Below are positions 34,390-47,100 of a DNA stretch of 64,000 bases, piece by piece; positions within the stretch are counted from its first letter, which is position 1; every line of letters begins with the position of its first letter. The notes beneath the pieces were generated by a model. That model was not told the origin of the DNA. It saw nothing but the letters and a program-made list of their open reading frames with translations, and searched no databases. The stretch is from Ustilaginoidea virens (taxonomy: Eukaryota; Ascomycota; Sordariomycetes; Hypocreales; Clavicipitaceae), in contig NC_057318.1 of the NCBI RefSeq assembly GCF_000687475.1, positions 620,001-684,000 on the forward strand. The letters are read 5' to 3'. A program made the position numbers and the translations under genes.

Positions 34390-34732
34390 TGTCGGAATCG
34401 CTATCGCAAGGTGCCTAATTGGGCACTAATTGGGCATATTGCGATGAATGTGCCGCGTATACCTGTTACGCACGATATGGCCACTTTTGCCCCTATGCCC
34501 CTGAGCCTGGTAGGGCATGCGGGTAGTCCGGCCCGACCGCGCCGAAGCATGTGACTACGGCACGCATAAAAAGGCCATATCGTGTAATTACTCTTTTGCT
34601 TCCTTTCTTTCCTCTTAGTTAGTCAGTCATAATCAAAGAAGTAATTATACCTTTGACCGGTGACCTCACGGTACTTGATACCACGCGCGCAACCCTACGT
34701 ACAACTGGGTACCCCTTGATGTGACACCAACA
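34390..34732 (+). repeat. CopA-3 3' LTR
   Basis: A 343-bp LTR from TGTCGGAATCGC to CCTTGATGTGACACCAACA. This inner edge groups it with CopA-1 and away from CopA-0, -2, -4 and -5. Bases 34097-34389 are the untranslated 3' region. The target duplication copy on this side would be ATTAA (34733-34737). Confidence 0.88.
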
Positions 34733-35552
34733 ATTAAGGCATTCTAGCTTTAACTTATCGGGATATTTCGCAATAGTTAATTGGAGCATTATTTTATTCT
34801 AATAGTATAAATAGAATTGCTTTATACTCTCATTTTCGAAATGGCTCTTAACTTTACAGACTATATCGTCAAAAGTAAGGGTATCGCAAATACGTTTAAT
34901 ATTATCAAAGTAATAAATCTCAGTATTGCTAATAAGCATAATTTGGAAGGCTCTAGCGAATATATTATTAGGTAATCCTAATAGGTAGTACTTACTCTTA
35001 AAAGAGATAACTTTTAATACAATAAAGTCATCCATTTTGCCGCTATATCTATCCTCTATACGATAGCTGCGTAGGAGGTTAGATATCTTCTTCGATATAT
35101 TATTAAACCCGGTTCGGGAATAATCTTCTTAGTGGTATTATTATTCTAGAGGGTATTCTAGAATGGCTTATCGGTAGCCTTGCGGTAGGCTAACGGGATC
35201 TCTAGCTGGGTTATCCTATAACCCAGGTCGGTCTAGGTTTATTGGTACTCCTATTAAAACCGTCCGTTTATTAGCCTAAGTAGGCTAATATTGGCGGGAA
35301 GGGCTAGATGCCGTGCCTATTTTTAGTATTATCGGATGAGGATAAGGCGTTAGGGCCTATAGGCCGCGATACCGCGATTCGTAATATCTAGTATTAGGGG
35401 CGGTATTAGCTTAGAGGGTATTATCATTAGGGTCCTCTATTAAAGGAAGCACATTATTAGGGCTTATAACTCGACCTCTATTAGGCATATTATAACCTTA
35501 AGGGGCATTAAGATAGCCGCCTCGGCTAGGGGTATAATCCCTAGGTTGATAT
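34733..35552 (-). pseudogene. CopA-4 gag remnant
   Basis: Minus-strand gag, with the recognisable block MDDFIVLKVISFKSKYYLLG...HFENESIKQFYLYY at 34799-35035. Upstream the knuckle half is missing because CopA-3 inserted here. It ends at GATAT (35548-35552), the duplication made by CopC, and continues at 50387. Full of stops. Confidence 0.82.
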
Positions 35553-36268
35553 TGTTGCAAAATGGTGACTCAGAACACTGTTGGAAAGTATACTAAGTAC
35601 CGACAGTGGCGTATAAAGCGTTGCAGAATAAAACAAAGAGCTGGTTAAAGATTTAAAGCGCACAAGAGGTTAACCAGAGTAAAGATGTCAGGGAAATCTG
35701 ATTCTAATTGTTGCTGATTATTCTAGCTAGAAAGAGGGAATTTTGGGCATATTTCTACCATCTTGAAAAAGTGGTTGAAAATAATGAAAAACCGTAAAAA
35801 TAGCGAAAAACCCGACGAAAAGTCGGTCTGCCCAACCGTGCCCAGTCTGTGCCCAATATCCTACCTAATGCCTACCCAACCAAGCCCAGTGGCTTATAGC
35901 GGTATGCCGGATGCCCTATAACAGCCTGCCGTACGGGCCGGAAGCCCTATACCGGTGTGCCGTAAAGGCGCGGTGTAGCGGGTGACTGTATGTAGAAGGC
36001 CGAAGGTGCTGTTTTGCCCATTTGGTAATCCCGTAGAAATGCGCCGCCTGTTATAGGCCCTGTAGCCCACTGTGACCGGCCGCTGTGGCCGGTTGTGGGG
36101 CGCTATGCCGGTGCCGTGACCGGCGCTGTGGCCCACTGTAATCGGCGTTGTGGGGCGCTATGCCCCACTATAGCGCCTGGTATAGCCACCGCGATATCTC
36201 AACGCAGAGACGTCGTATAGTGGCGAGACCAGTACCAAAATACAGCTAAAAAGGCGCTGATTTCAACA
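35553..36268 (-). repeat. CopC 3' LTR
   Basis: A 716-bp LTR with a GC-rich half (about 35880-36180) made of irregular repeats of CTGTGACCGGC and TGTGGGGCGCTATGCC. It pairs with 49671-50386. Confidence 0.92.
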
Positions 36269-36289
36269 CCCCCTCTGATTAGCAATATG

Positions 36290-39200
36290 GCTAATCCTAG
36301 CGTTAGAATAAAAGAAAGAAGTCCCGTAAAAAACAAGAAAAAAAAGTTAAGCTATAGGGATTGCAACCCTAATAGCTGCTAAAATATAGGGAATTTCGGG
36401 CTTAGGAGTGGTTTGGTAAGTCCATCCGCAGGCATATCTATCGTGGGTAAATAAGATATTTTTACCAGGCCACTATAGGCCTTCTTACGTATATACCGGA
36501 ATTTAAGCAAAGTGTGCTTAGTGCGGGCATACTGATTTAGGTCATTTGCGTTTGAAATAGACCTTTAGTTATCGCAATATAGTGGTATCGGACGTTAAAT
36601 ATCGACCTAGATTTCTTTAAATAAATTAGATATCCACTCTACTTCGCAAAGTACCTTAAGTATTACATCAGACTCGGCTTCAAGCGTTAATAAAACCACA
36701 GTCGAAGACCGTTTTAACCTCCAGCTAATAGGCCCACCATTTAAGGTAGTAAGATAACCACTAGTGGATTTAGAAGTCAGCCGGCATCTAGCAAAATCGC
36801 TATCAGAAAATGCAGCTAATACTACGGTAGCTTTAGCGGCTCGGTAATAAATGGCTGTATTAGCCGTACCAGCTAAGTAGCGAAAAGCGCCCTTAGCAGC
36901 ATTAAGCTGTATAGTAGAAGCCTATTGCATATATCGTGATAGGTACTATATCGGAAAGGCAAGGTTAGGTCTTAATATTATTATCAACTATATCGCTATT
37001 CCTACTAGCTGCTGGAATAAGTATTAATTACTAGCATCCAGCGGCATATTACCAGCCTCAGACTCAGCAAATATACCGGGCTATAGTAGGATTAGATGCG
37101 GTTGTGCATCCTTAAGGTTGAATTTCTCAAAGACTTCCGCAATAAATTGCGATTAATATAGCTATAATAGGCCCTTTTCTTTATCCCTAATAATTTACAC
37201 TCTTAGAAAGAAAGAGGCAGGTCCTCGGTCTTCTATAGTATATACCTTATAGAACTTAGCCTTAAGCTGGTCAATATAGCTAAGGTCCGGACCGATAATC
37301 AAGCAGTCATCTATATAGGTTATAATAAAGATATGCATTCCTTTATTATAGAAGACGGCAGCATCAAAAAGTAGCAGCATAAAACCCTCTTATACTAGAA
37401 GGTCTTTTAACCGTAACTACCACTCGCGAGGGCCTTATTTTAGCCCATATAAGGCTTTCTTTAATAGTATAACCTATAATGCAGAGGGGTTATATCCAAC
37501 CTTAGTAAGTAAGGCTAGAAGTCGTTAATACTACAGGTCAGACTACAAGGCTAGATTAGGTAAGAGTAGGCTTTCTGCAAATTTTAGAAAACTAACTAGA
37601 ATCTCCATATAAATCGTCTCTAGTAGTTTACTATTTAGAAAGGCACTAATAAAGTCGATCTGCTCTATTTCCTAATTATTTGCAGCAGTAAGAGCAAAGA
37701 TAATCCTCTATATTAGTGGGATCGAAGTAGAGGCATAGGTCTCCATAAAGTCTTGCCTAGATACCTGCATAAAGCCTTTAACAACTAATCGTGCCTTATA
37801 TTTAACCGGGTTATTATTCGCATTTTTCTTTACACGAAAAACAGGCCGATTACGCAATATCTTCCTACTAGTAGGAATACTAGCCTTTAGTATAAATTGG
37901 AAGACATTTAAGTCGATTAATTACTCAAATTCCGAAAATAAGGCCTTAACCCAGCTATCCTTATATAGGTTATATAAGACTTCCTTCTAGCTATTAGGCA
38001 TACCTTCTAGGGCCCGTTTTGCAGCCTTAATCTTAACTGCATAGCATATATCGTACATTTACTAGTAGAAAGCATAAGAAGGGGGGAAATCTTATATAGG
38101 AGCCTCTGGGGGGCTGCCTAGGTATCCGAAAATTCTATTGTTTTTCGGCTGGGTGGGTGGGAAAGCACCCCATTGGTTAGTCTGTAGGTTAGACTATTGG
38201 TCAGACTGTTAGTCGTTAGTCTATAGGTCCAAAAGTGACCTATAGTATCTATAACCTAGGATACCTTATATATCTTATATCTATGGCTGCATTCTTCCTC
38301 GAATTCTACCCCTAATAGCCCTAACCTAGTATAGCTGAATAGGCACCTTTTCTAATACTCGAAATATTTTCTCCCATAATTTCTCATTTAAGGTGATAAC
38401 TAGACTCTCGAATTTCAGATATTCTAGTATAGGCAGCGTTTTACTATAGTGAAATACTGCATTTACTAGGAAGCCGGGCGAAAAGGCAGAATCTATTATA
38501 TCGGAAAGTCGTAGAAAATCAGTATATATGGGGCTTTAAGATTCGGACCATTAAAAATTTGCTATATAGGGCGAGTTAGAATTTTTATATATACGGGGTA
38601 TGCCTACTTTTGTAATGGATTCGGAAAATCTCGGTGGTTGAGATTCCTAGTGACGAGAGCTTTCTATATTTCCTAGTATTTACAGCCTTTTTATATAGGA
38701 AAAGGCTGCATTTTCCTTAGCCGGTGAAAAAGGACCGTCTTATTTAAGCTGAAAAACTGAGTTAGGCTGAAGCGATTTAGAATCGAAAGACGGCGAATTG
38801 CTAAGAAATATTGCAGAGTGCTATGGTAGGCCCACTAGTTGTGGTGGGCCCACTGGTTGTGGCAGGCCCATTGGTTGTGGTGGGCCCGTGGCCTGTAGTA
38901 GGCCTGTGCCTTCGGCTACGCCTAAAATAGGCATATTTTACCGAGGCGACTTCTAAATAGGCTCTTCCAGAGCAATTTAGTTGATATTTACCCCCTCTAA
39001 ATTAAAAGGCGGTTGGAAATTAAAAGTGCCCTTTAGGCCACTTAAAATAGGGCCTATACCTTTATTTTAGTAGATAAAGGTAATAAAAGAGGTCTTAATG
39101 ACGACCCGGCGATATAGGATATAGACGAGGTAGGTGCCGTTACCTAGCGTAGCTAATAACCTATCTGACTCGGTCTGGGGGGCTAGCTTGTGGCTGATGA

Positions 39201-41222
39201 CCCGTTTTTCTGGAGGGATTAACACCTCTATAGCCGCACTAATAGCCCTGAAGCTAGTAAGGTTGGGTAGGTAGTAATGCGTAATTTCCGGAAAGTCCTT
39301 CTTTAATTCCTCGAAAGGTGATAAGGAACGGTTTGTGACTGCTATTAGATTTACTAAGGTAATAATACTAAGAATCACTACAGACTAAAGGTAAGAAGGT
39401 AATCGAGACTAAAGCATAGTAGCTCTAAGTCGGTCAACGATGACCCGTATAGAGCGTTCTGCTAACCCATTTTGCTTATAAATATAAGGGGAAGAGGTTA
39501 AAAAATCTATGCCCTTAAGAGCTAGCCAGGCTATAATAATGTCGTTGATTTCCTTGCTATTATTATAGTGGAATTTAATAGCTGATTTGCCGTAGCGATT
39601 CCTAAGACCTTGGAAGAACCCCTGTAATACTGGGAATACTATAGGTCCCTCCTTATTAGGTAGTAGATATACCCAACGGAAGCGTGATTTCCGGTCAACT
39701 AAGATAAGGCAAATGGGGCGTTTATTGTATAGTAGAGGGTTAATTTAGAAGATATCACCCTCTATAATATCCAAACAATATATAGGGTCTGGTATAGCCC
39801 CTAATATAAAATGCCGAACTGACTTTACCTTTTTACAGGCGATGCAGTTGAAATTAGAATCTTTTACCTTACTGAGATCAGGTAACCCTATAGTTGATGC
39901 ACAGGTTTTCTTTAAAAGTTGGATTCCGATATGCCTAAGCCGGATATGCTAAAGTCCGGCTAATAATAGCAGCTTTTGATATTCTGTATTAGCAGCTGGT
40001 ATTATGACTGGGGCTGGGTTAAGGGCGACCGGGGCCCTCTATAGTAGTTAGGCTATATTAGGAATAGCAGCCTTTATTGGTACCACCGAAAAACCAGGAC
40101 TAGCTGGTGGGTTAGCTTGCGAATTAGCTGGTGGAAGTAGAAGGTCCGAGTCAGCTAGTGGGGTAGGTAAATCCTCTGGTAGGGGATATTCCTCGTATTC
40201 TTCTAGGTTGGCTAGGGCAGGTAATTCGACCGAGATACTATATAAAGCCGGTTGGCTAGTATAGTATAAAAACGGCGAATCTACCCCTTTTTATTATAAA
40301 AAGAAGCCATACTTCTTAAAATTAAGAAGCCTAATGCACTTATTGTTGCTATTAACTAGGCTTTAGCCCTAAATACTACCACGATTCAGATAGTGTTTAA
40401 AGCCGCTAAAGATATTAATATCAAAAGCTGGTATAAAGAGGGCGTTAGTTAGCTCTAAGGTGCCCTACTAAGGTGGGTTAGTAGCCTATAGTACGGTAAA
40501 ACGCGCTGTGCCCCACCTACTAGGCTTAATTAGGCCACCACCTATACTAATAACTAGTTTATTTCCGGTATAGTGTTAGAAGTAGGTGAAATGCTTTTTA
40601 TCGTTGATAATATACACCGTAGAACTAGTATCGTAGAGTAAGGAATCTATTAGCATTTTCCTACCGGATTATGCACTATAGCTGGTAGCTAGAAATTGCA
40701 TATATTTGCGGTCCTAGAAGGAAGAATAGGCTGTCTAACTAGGTGTAAGACTTAGAGTATTATAATTCCCTAATATAAAGGAATCAATAGTCTTTTTGTC
40801 GGTCTTTTATAGGGTATCTGCTTTATTAGCTGAATCTTTCTTTTCTTTATTCTTCTTCTTATTTTCCGGCTTACTTTATGTAGCAGAAGAAGACCCTTAT
40901 TGGGTAGAAGACCCCTGTTTCTTTTTGTTAGCGTTAGTAGTAGTGTTTTTACTACCCTTGCTAGTATTATTACTAGCCGGCTTGCTACTATTGTTAGCGT
41001 TAGTAGCGGCACCCTTAACCTTTACGAGGTGGGTGGTAGCCCTTGCTACTGATGATCCTTTAATGCGTTGTTCTTCCAGTAAATCAACCATATAAAATTA
41101 CAGGTTAATATTTGATATATTTCCCTAAGTATAGGCGATTCTCATTATTATGCAGTACCGTTCTGCCCACTGAAAAAAGACCCCTTCTATAGTATATAAA
41201 TACTAGCTGATTTGGTCGAAAG
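36290..41222 (-). pseudogene. CopC pol remnant
   Basis: Minus-strand order from 41222: Lys/Asn-rich gag end (NKKKQGSSTQ, 40897-41091); protease near 40590-40670 with YDTSSTVYIINDKKHF, where the catalytic Gly of DTG is Ser; integrase zinc region near 39850; core to about 39380; integrase end open over 39067-39378 (EELKKDFPEITHYYLPNL); a long poorly conserved linker; RT with RPVFRVKKNANNNPVKYKAR near 37800 and ITYIDDCLIIGPDLSYIDQL (37195-37380), catalytic pair intact; and RNase H near 36600-36950 (DSDFARCRLTSKSTSGYL). Many stops. Expected to be inactive. Confidence 0.85.
38826..38893 (-). repeat. 22-bp tandem repeat in CopC linker
   Basis: About three units of GGTGGGCCCACTGGTTGT plus GG, in the region between integrase and RT. 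Most of 38060-38960 shows no domain I recognise. Confidence 0.7.
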
Positions 41223-41565
41223 TGTCGGAATCGCTGTCGCAAGGTGCCCAATTGGGCACATTGCGACGGATGTGCCGCGCACACCCGATGCGCACGATGT
41301 GGCCACTTTGGCCCCTTTTGCCCCTTTACCCCTGAGCCCGGTAGGGCACGCGGGCAGCCCGGCCCGACTGCGCCGATGCACGTGACAACAGCACACGCAC
41401 AAAAAGGCCACATCGTATAATTACCCTCTTTTGCTTCCTTTCTTTCCTTTTAGTTAGTCAGTTATAATCAAAGAAGTAATTATACCTTTAACCGGTAACC
41501 TTACGGTACTTAATACCACGCGCGCGACCCTACGTATAACTGGGTACCCCGAGTTTATATCAACA
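41223..41565 (+). repeat. CopA-5 5' LTR
   Basis: TGTCGGAATCGC to GAGTTTATATCAACA. The 32-bp near-palindrome at 41236-41267 lies 13 bp from the outer end. The GC-rich core keeps many CA and TG dinucleotides. Confidence 0.95.
41236..41267 (+). promoter_or_regulatory. 32-bp near-perfect palindrome in CopA LTR
   Basis: Outer arms GTCGCAA and TTGCGAC enclose the perfect 16-bp palindrome GTGCCCAATTGGGCAC, with a single mismatched pair between arm and core. It occurs at the same place in the LTRs of CopA-2, CopA-4 and both ends of CopA-5, and in altered or partly duplicated form in CopA-0, -1 and -3. Its place in the U3 part suggests a site for a symmetric DNA-binding protein; that role is inference. 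Confidence 0.6.
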
Positions 41566-41570
41566 CTGAT

Positions 41571-41588
41571 TAGTGGTGATAACCACTA
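41571..41588 (+). other. Hairpin just inside the CopA 5' LTR
   Basis: TAGTGGT and ACCACTA flank a GATA loop a few bases after the LTR, where the primer-binding site and packaging signals usually lie. In CopA-0 the corresponding site (about 776-797) also folds. I could not match the adjacent bases to a tRNA. Confidence 0.5.
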
Positions 41589-41689
41589 CTCATAAGATAA
41601 TTACATCCCATAAAGAATGGTGCATTATAGATCAGCAAAATTACTCTCGAAGAGACGATTTCTATTGCAAATCGTGCTAATTAGGAAGG

Positions 41690-41905
41690 CAGATAACCTA
41701 TTCCGTTAAACGGTTACGCTACTAACTAATTAGAAGAACGATGTAAACCTCTTCTACCTCCGTCTATTACGAAGGAAGAAAACATACTGACTATTACGAT
41801 CTTTAAAGATACCCTTAGTATATATAGGAGGCGGCTGACCTATTCTATTAAACGGTCACCTGCTTACTATAGGAGGCAAATAACCTATTCCGTTAAATGG
41901 TTATC
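41690..41905 (+). repeat. Three small hairpin repeats in CopA-5 leader
   Basis: Three units have the form stem-TATTCCGTTAAA-stem: ATAACC/GGTTAC (41693-41717), TGACC/GGTCA (41836-41858) and ATAACC/GGTTAT (41880-41904). CopA-0 has the same trio in reverse order on the plus strand (459-483, 505-527, 646-670), again with the middle one TGACC/GGTCA. Confidence 0.65.
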
Positions 41906-42129
41906 TTGCTAACTAACCCCTTCTTTTCTCTCTTTTATCCCTATTGGTAAAAGCCCTTTTACATTCCTTATAATAACCTTATGAGGCACGAATCTTATAC
42001 TTTTTATAAGAGGATCGAATCTTATACTCCTTGTAAGAGTGAATATTGCACTCCTTGCAATATACCCCCCCCCCCTTCTTAAGCCCTCCTTTTAATACTA
42101 TAGCACGATCATAATCATTAATATTACGA

Positions 42130-43975
42130 CTGGTACTGCCCGAAAGGCTATAGCGATTTACCCCCTTACTCGATGATAATTAGGCTACTATAATAGAGCC
42201 AATTACCCCTAATGCTACTATTATGGCATTATATAACCGCCTGGCCTTTTTGATCTATACCTATAAGAAGGATTATATCATTAACGACGACCTATAGGAA
42301 CTATTCCACGAAGACTATAGTGAATGGGATAAACAACTATTCAACCGCGTTAATCCCCTATTCCTACGCGAATTCCGCATATACCTACGGGATTACGGCG
42401 TATATGTTGGAGCATTAGGCTCCATCACAATACCTACCTTAATAGAATGCCTTCAATAATAACAGAACCCTGAATGGCCTTAAGAAGAGATCGACTGTTA
42501 GCTAGGCCGTAAGATATTCCGGTTACGCCTCAACCCTTATAGGGAAGCATTAGTACCTATCGGCAATTTCGATAAGAAAGTCATAGGCTTACGGAATTTA
42601 TCACGAGCACCCACAATAGTTATAAGAATATTATCACAAAGGCCCTCACAAGCCTCAACAATAAAGGACTTTATAACACTAAGGGTGGCATAATTACAGT
42701 CATAATAACCTATTATCCCCCCTTCTATATCGAAGAAGCCTTATGCCCCTATTGAAGAAGAAAGGGGCCGGTCCTAACAACCAAAAGGGAAGACGCCTAT
42801 TTATAATAGGCCGCTATTCGAAATAGGGGAAAGCTCCCGGCACTATTAATAATAATATGCAACAGCCGACGAAGACTATAGCCCGACCAACCAAATATTA
42901 CACCCTAGGGGTTATACCCCTAGCCGGGCTAGCTAAGGCGGCTATTCTAATGCCCCTCGAGGTTATAGCATACCCAATAGAGCTCGGGTTATAGGCCCCG
43001 ATGATATGCTTCCTTTAATAGAAGACCCCGATAATAATACCCTTTAAGCTAATACCGCTAATGCCGCCCCTGATACTAGATATTACGAATCGCGGTATTG
43101 CGGCCTGTAGGCCCAAACGCCTTATCCGATAATGCCAAAAATAGGCACGGCACCTGGCCCTTCCCGCTAATATCGGCCTACTCAGGCCGATGAATAAACC
43201 GTCTTAACGGGAGGACCGGTAAACCTAGATCGACCTGGGTTATAGGATAACCCAGCTAAAGCTCCCGCCAGCCTACCGTAAGGCTACCGATAAGCCATTC
43301 CGGAATACCCTCCGGAATAATAATACCACTAAGAAGATCATACCCAAAGAGCCTATGTAGAGGCCGGGTTTGATAATATATCGAAGAAGATATCTGACCT
43401 CTTACGCAGCTATCGCACAGAGGATAGATATAGCGGCAAAATGGATGACTTTATTGTACTAAAAGTTATCTCTTTTAAAAGTAAGTACCGCCTACTAGGA
43501 TTACCTAATAATACATTCGCTAGAGCCTTTCAAATTATACTCATCGGCAATATCGAGATATATTACTTTAATAATATCGAATGCATTCGCGATACCCTTA
43601 CTTTTAACGATATAGTCCGCAAAGTTAAGAGCTATTTCGAAAATGAGAGTATAGAGCAATTCTATTTGCACTATTGGAATAGAATAACACTCTAATCAAT
43701 TATCGCGAAATATCCTAATAAATTAAAGCTAGAATGCCTTAATATCCTATTAAAAGAACTTCAATACCTATATTATAGTCTTTTTCCCCTTTTTACAGCT
43801 AATATAGAGCTTCACTAATAAGTCCTTAACGCTATAAGGGATACCCCTAAGTGTAGCCAGGCGCTATATCGATATACCCCTATATTCGAAGGCCTCGCTG
43901 CTGACTTATAGCAATCCCTTTCTATCTACGAGACTACCTATATAACTCAATAGTATTATTTCCTTTAATAATAGC
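42130..43975 (+). pseudogene. CopA-5 gag remnant
   Basis: Homology to other CopA gags from ALYNRLAFLIYTYKKDYIIN near 42220, LFNRVNPLFLREFRIYLRDY near 42330, and the best preserved block MDDFIVLKVISFKSKYRLLG...YFENESIEQFYLHY at 43441-43695. Intervening residues are interrupted by dense TAA and TAG codons, mostly at sites that are Gln or Trp in sister copies. Gag would build the virus-like particle. Confidence 0.8.
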
Positions 43976-44149
43976 CTTAGCAATATTAAGATATTAAAGA
44001 TATTAATATCGCTAATAATATGGCGTTATTTACAGATTGTAGATACAGTTAATCCTACAACCGGTATTAACGCCCCTAACGATACAGACCCCCTTAACGC
44101 CGATTTAGCCTATATCAATAGTATCAATAATAGAATTGTGCCCTTTTAG

Positions 44150-47100
44150 ATAGGCCCTGTTAAAAATATTGCTTCATTTGTAATAAATTAGGGTATTAAT
44201 TATTTAACCACTCTGCTAAAGAGCAATAAGAATTAAAGGACCGATAGATAAAGAACCGATCCTACTGTACTACCCCTAATAATAAGAAATTCTATATTTT
44301 CTTATAGGAATACGAAGAGCCCGGCCCCTAAGGCCTCAAAGAAGAAGCAGAGGCCGACCTTAATAATATTATCGGTAATATCGAGGCAATAATAGCAGGG
44401 GATATATAATAGGATGTAGAGAAGGCTGCTATACTATAAATTACAGCCACGCAATATTTCCTAGCCCCTATGCAATTAGAACCGTTACCTTTATCTATCA
44501 AGATGTTGCAAGCCCTATAGGATGAATTATACCGATATGCCTTCCTATAGATTAACCCCTTCCGAATGCCCTTACCACTAGACCGTAATTCTGCCTTTCT
44601 AGAAGAAGAACGGTATAGTAACCATACCTTCCGCGGAATCCTACTAGATACCGGCGCTTCCAGCCTATTAATAGTAGGCCTAGGTTAAGCAAAGGCCCTA
44701 ATGAGGTTGATAAAGACCCTAACTATCGAGGCGACTAATAAAAAGCATACGGTAAACTTTGGCGCTAGCTCTGCTATATCTTCCGGCATATTGAATATTC
44801 TAATGATATTCGGCAATATCCCCTTCTATATCCTTAATAGCGGCATCCTTTTCCTATATTCTATCACGGATATAGATAGGATAGGCATAAAGCTTGATAA
44901 TATTGATAACCTGTTAATCTAAGGGAATACTAAGGTCCCTATTATTAGGAAATAGGGACATCTATAGTGGACTCTCAATACCATAGATACTATAGCCTTC
45001 CATCTATCATCATAGGAGATCTGTTAACTATATCGTTAATTCGGGCACCTTTCTATTAATAGGCTTACCAAATTGCTTTAGCGGGCTAGTTATGATGATA
45101 TTGACTATAGTATTATCGAAAGCATCACCCATATATGCCATTAATGCCAAATGAACGTAAAGGCACCTAGCCGATTTAAATTCATACTTAAGGATGACGA
45201 TACTAGCTAATTCAACTATAAAATTATCGTCGATATCCTTTATATTGATAATCGGCCGGTATTATACATTATAGATACCGCGATAAGCTTCCAGGCAGCC
45301 AGATTTCTTAATCTATAAAGATAGAAGGCCTGCGATGTTTAGAATGCCCTTAAGGAATGCTAGATAGATACATACCTCGGCCCGCCGGATTGGATTATTC
45401 ACGATGCTGGCCCTAATTTCGCCTCCGCTAAATTCTATTATAATGCCCGGCTTCTATCTATTAATATGGATGAAATTCCTATAGAAGCCTATAATAGTAT
45501 TGGCAAGGTCGAAAGATATCACGCCCTATTACGCCGAGCCTATACTATTATTAATAACGAAATAGGCGACCTAATAATAAAGGAATAGAAATTATAGCTT
45601 GCTGTAAAGGCTATTAACGATTCTACTGGACCTAACAGTCTAGTGCCTATGTTATTAGTCTTTAGGGTATATCCTCGACTTACGGACGATTCACCCCCTA
45701 GCTTATTAGTATTATAACGCGCCTTAATGTTACGAAAGGCCACTAATAAAGCTAGGAAATGCCTCGCTAAGCGATAAGTTTATAATGCCTTCGCCCAATG
45801 GAATAGCCCAGACACGCGGCCTATCTACCGACTACCCCTATAATCCGATATATGGGTATGGCGAGAGAAAGGTGGATGGCATAGGCCGTACCGGCTAATC
45901 AGCCTCGAAGGTGAGACCTATATTGTATAGATGCCATATAGCCCCGTCAAATTCCGGTCAACGGTCGTCAAGCCTTATAACCACAACCTTGATAATCCCG
46001 CTACTAACGATGCTGAAGATATCGTCTATGCCAAAGGCCTAGCCCGCCCCGGCCGGCTAGAAGTCAGGATACCGGCTCCGGCTGCAGCCGCACCTCCAGC
46101 CGCAATAATACCTACAGCCGTAACATATCCGTCACTAGCAACTAGCTCTAATCAAGCCAGGCCACTATCACCATCACCAGCAAGGGTAGTATCCGACGTT
46201 ATAATCAATAAGGACTAAGAAGAAGCTCTCGTTAACGCTATAGCTTCTAATACCATCATTAATATCTCTTTCCTGACCGCGAAAGAGCAAGCCGATCTAT
46301 AGCTTACTAGCTAATTACGCCGGGAAGGGAAGATCATAACCCCTAGAGCCCCTTTCGAATAGTCTGACCGTATAGAAATAGAAGCATTACAGGCCCGCGA
46401 TATATTCCGATTTATTACCTTTAATATCGGTAAATATAGAGCCTAACGCCTCTTTAACTTATATATAGTACGAGAGATTAAGGGTAAAGGCATGGATATA
46501 CCATACGAGAAGTCTAGGCTTATAATATAAGGTTATAGTAATAACGAGAAGCAATTAATATTAACTCAGTCCCCCATAATCTAATGGGCTAGTTAACGGT
46601 TACTTATATCATTAGCACCATCACTACAACGCTCTCACGGCTTATTTCTCTAGATACATAATATTACATAGGCTTATATATAGTCATTAACTACCCTTAA
46701 TCGGTCGATCATCGCTAAACTACCCAAGCAAATAGCCCACTAATACCCTAATAACACTATTATGGAAGTAGTGAAGCCACTATACGGGATAGCTAAGGCA
46801 GGCACCCACTAGTAGGCGATATACTTCCGGCACCATCGCGAAAAGTTAGGCATGACTATATCAACCTATAACCCCTATTTGCTGATATCTGCCGGTAATG
46901 ACGATACTGACCGCACTGGCGATACTAACCATACTGATATTCCTGACCGCAATACTACTATATGCTTCGGTATCGTAGGTATGCAGACTGATGATACCCT
47001 CGGCCTAAGTGATAATACCTTCTTCCAATAGGAAGAATTAGAGCTTACTAAGGCAGGCTTTAACGCTAAGCCTAAGACGAGGCTATCGCCAACTATGCCC

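Noticed and set aside
36290..41222. CopC considered as a gypsy-type element because of its length
   Set aside because: Integrase precedes RT and the motifs YIDDC and SKSTSGYLTTLNGGPISWRL are copia-type.
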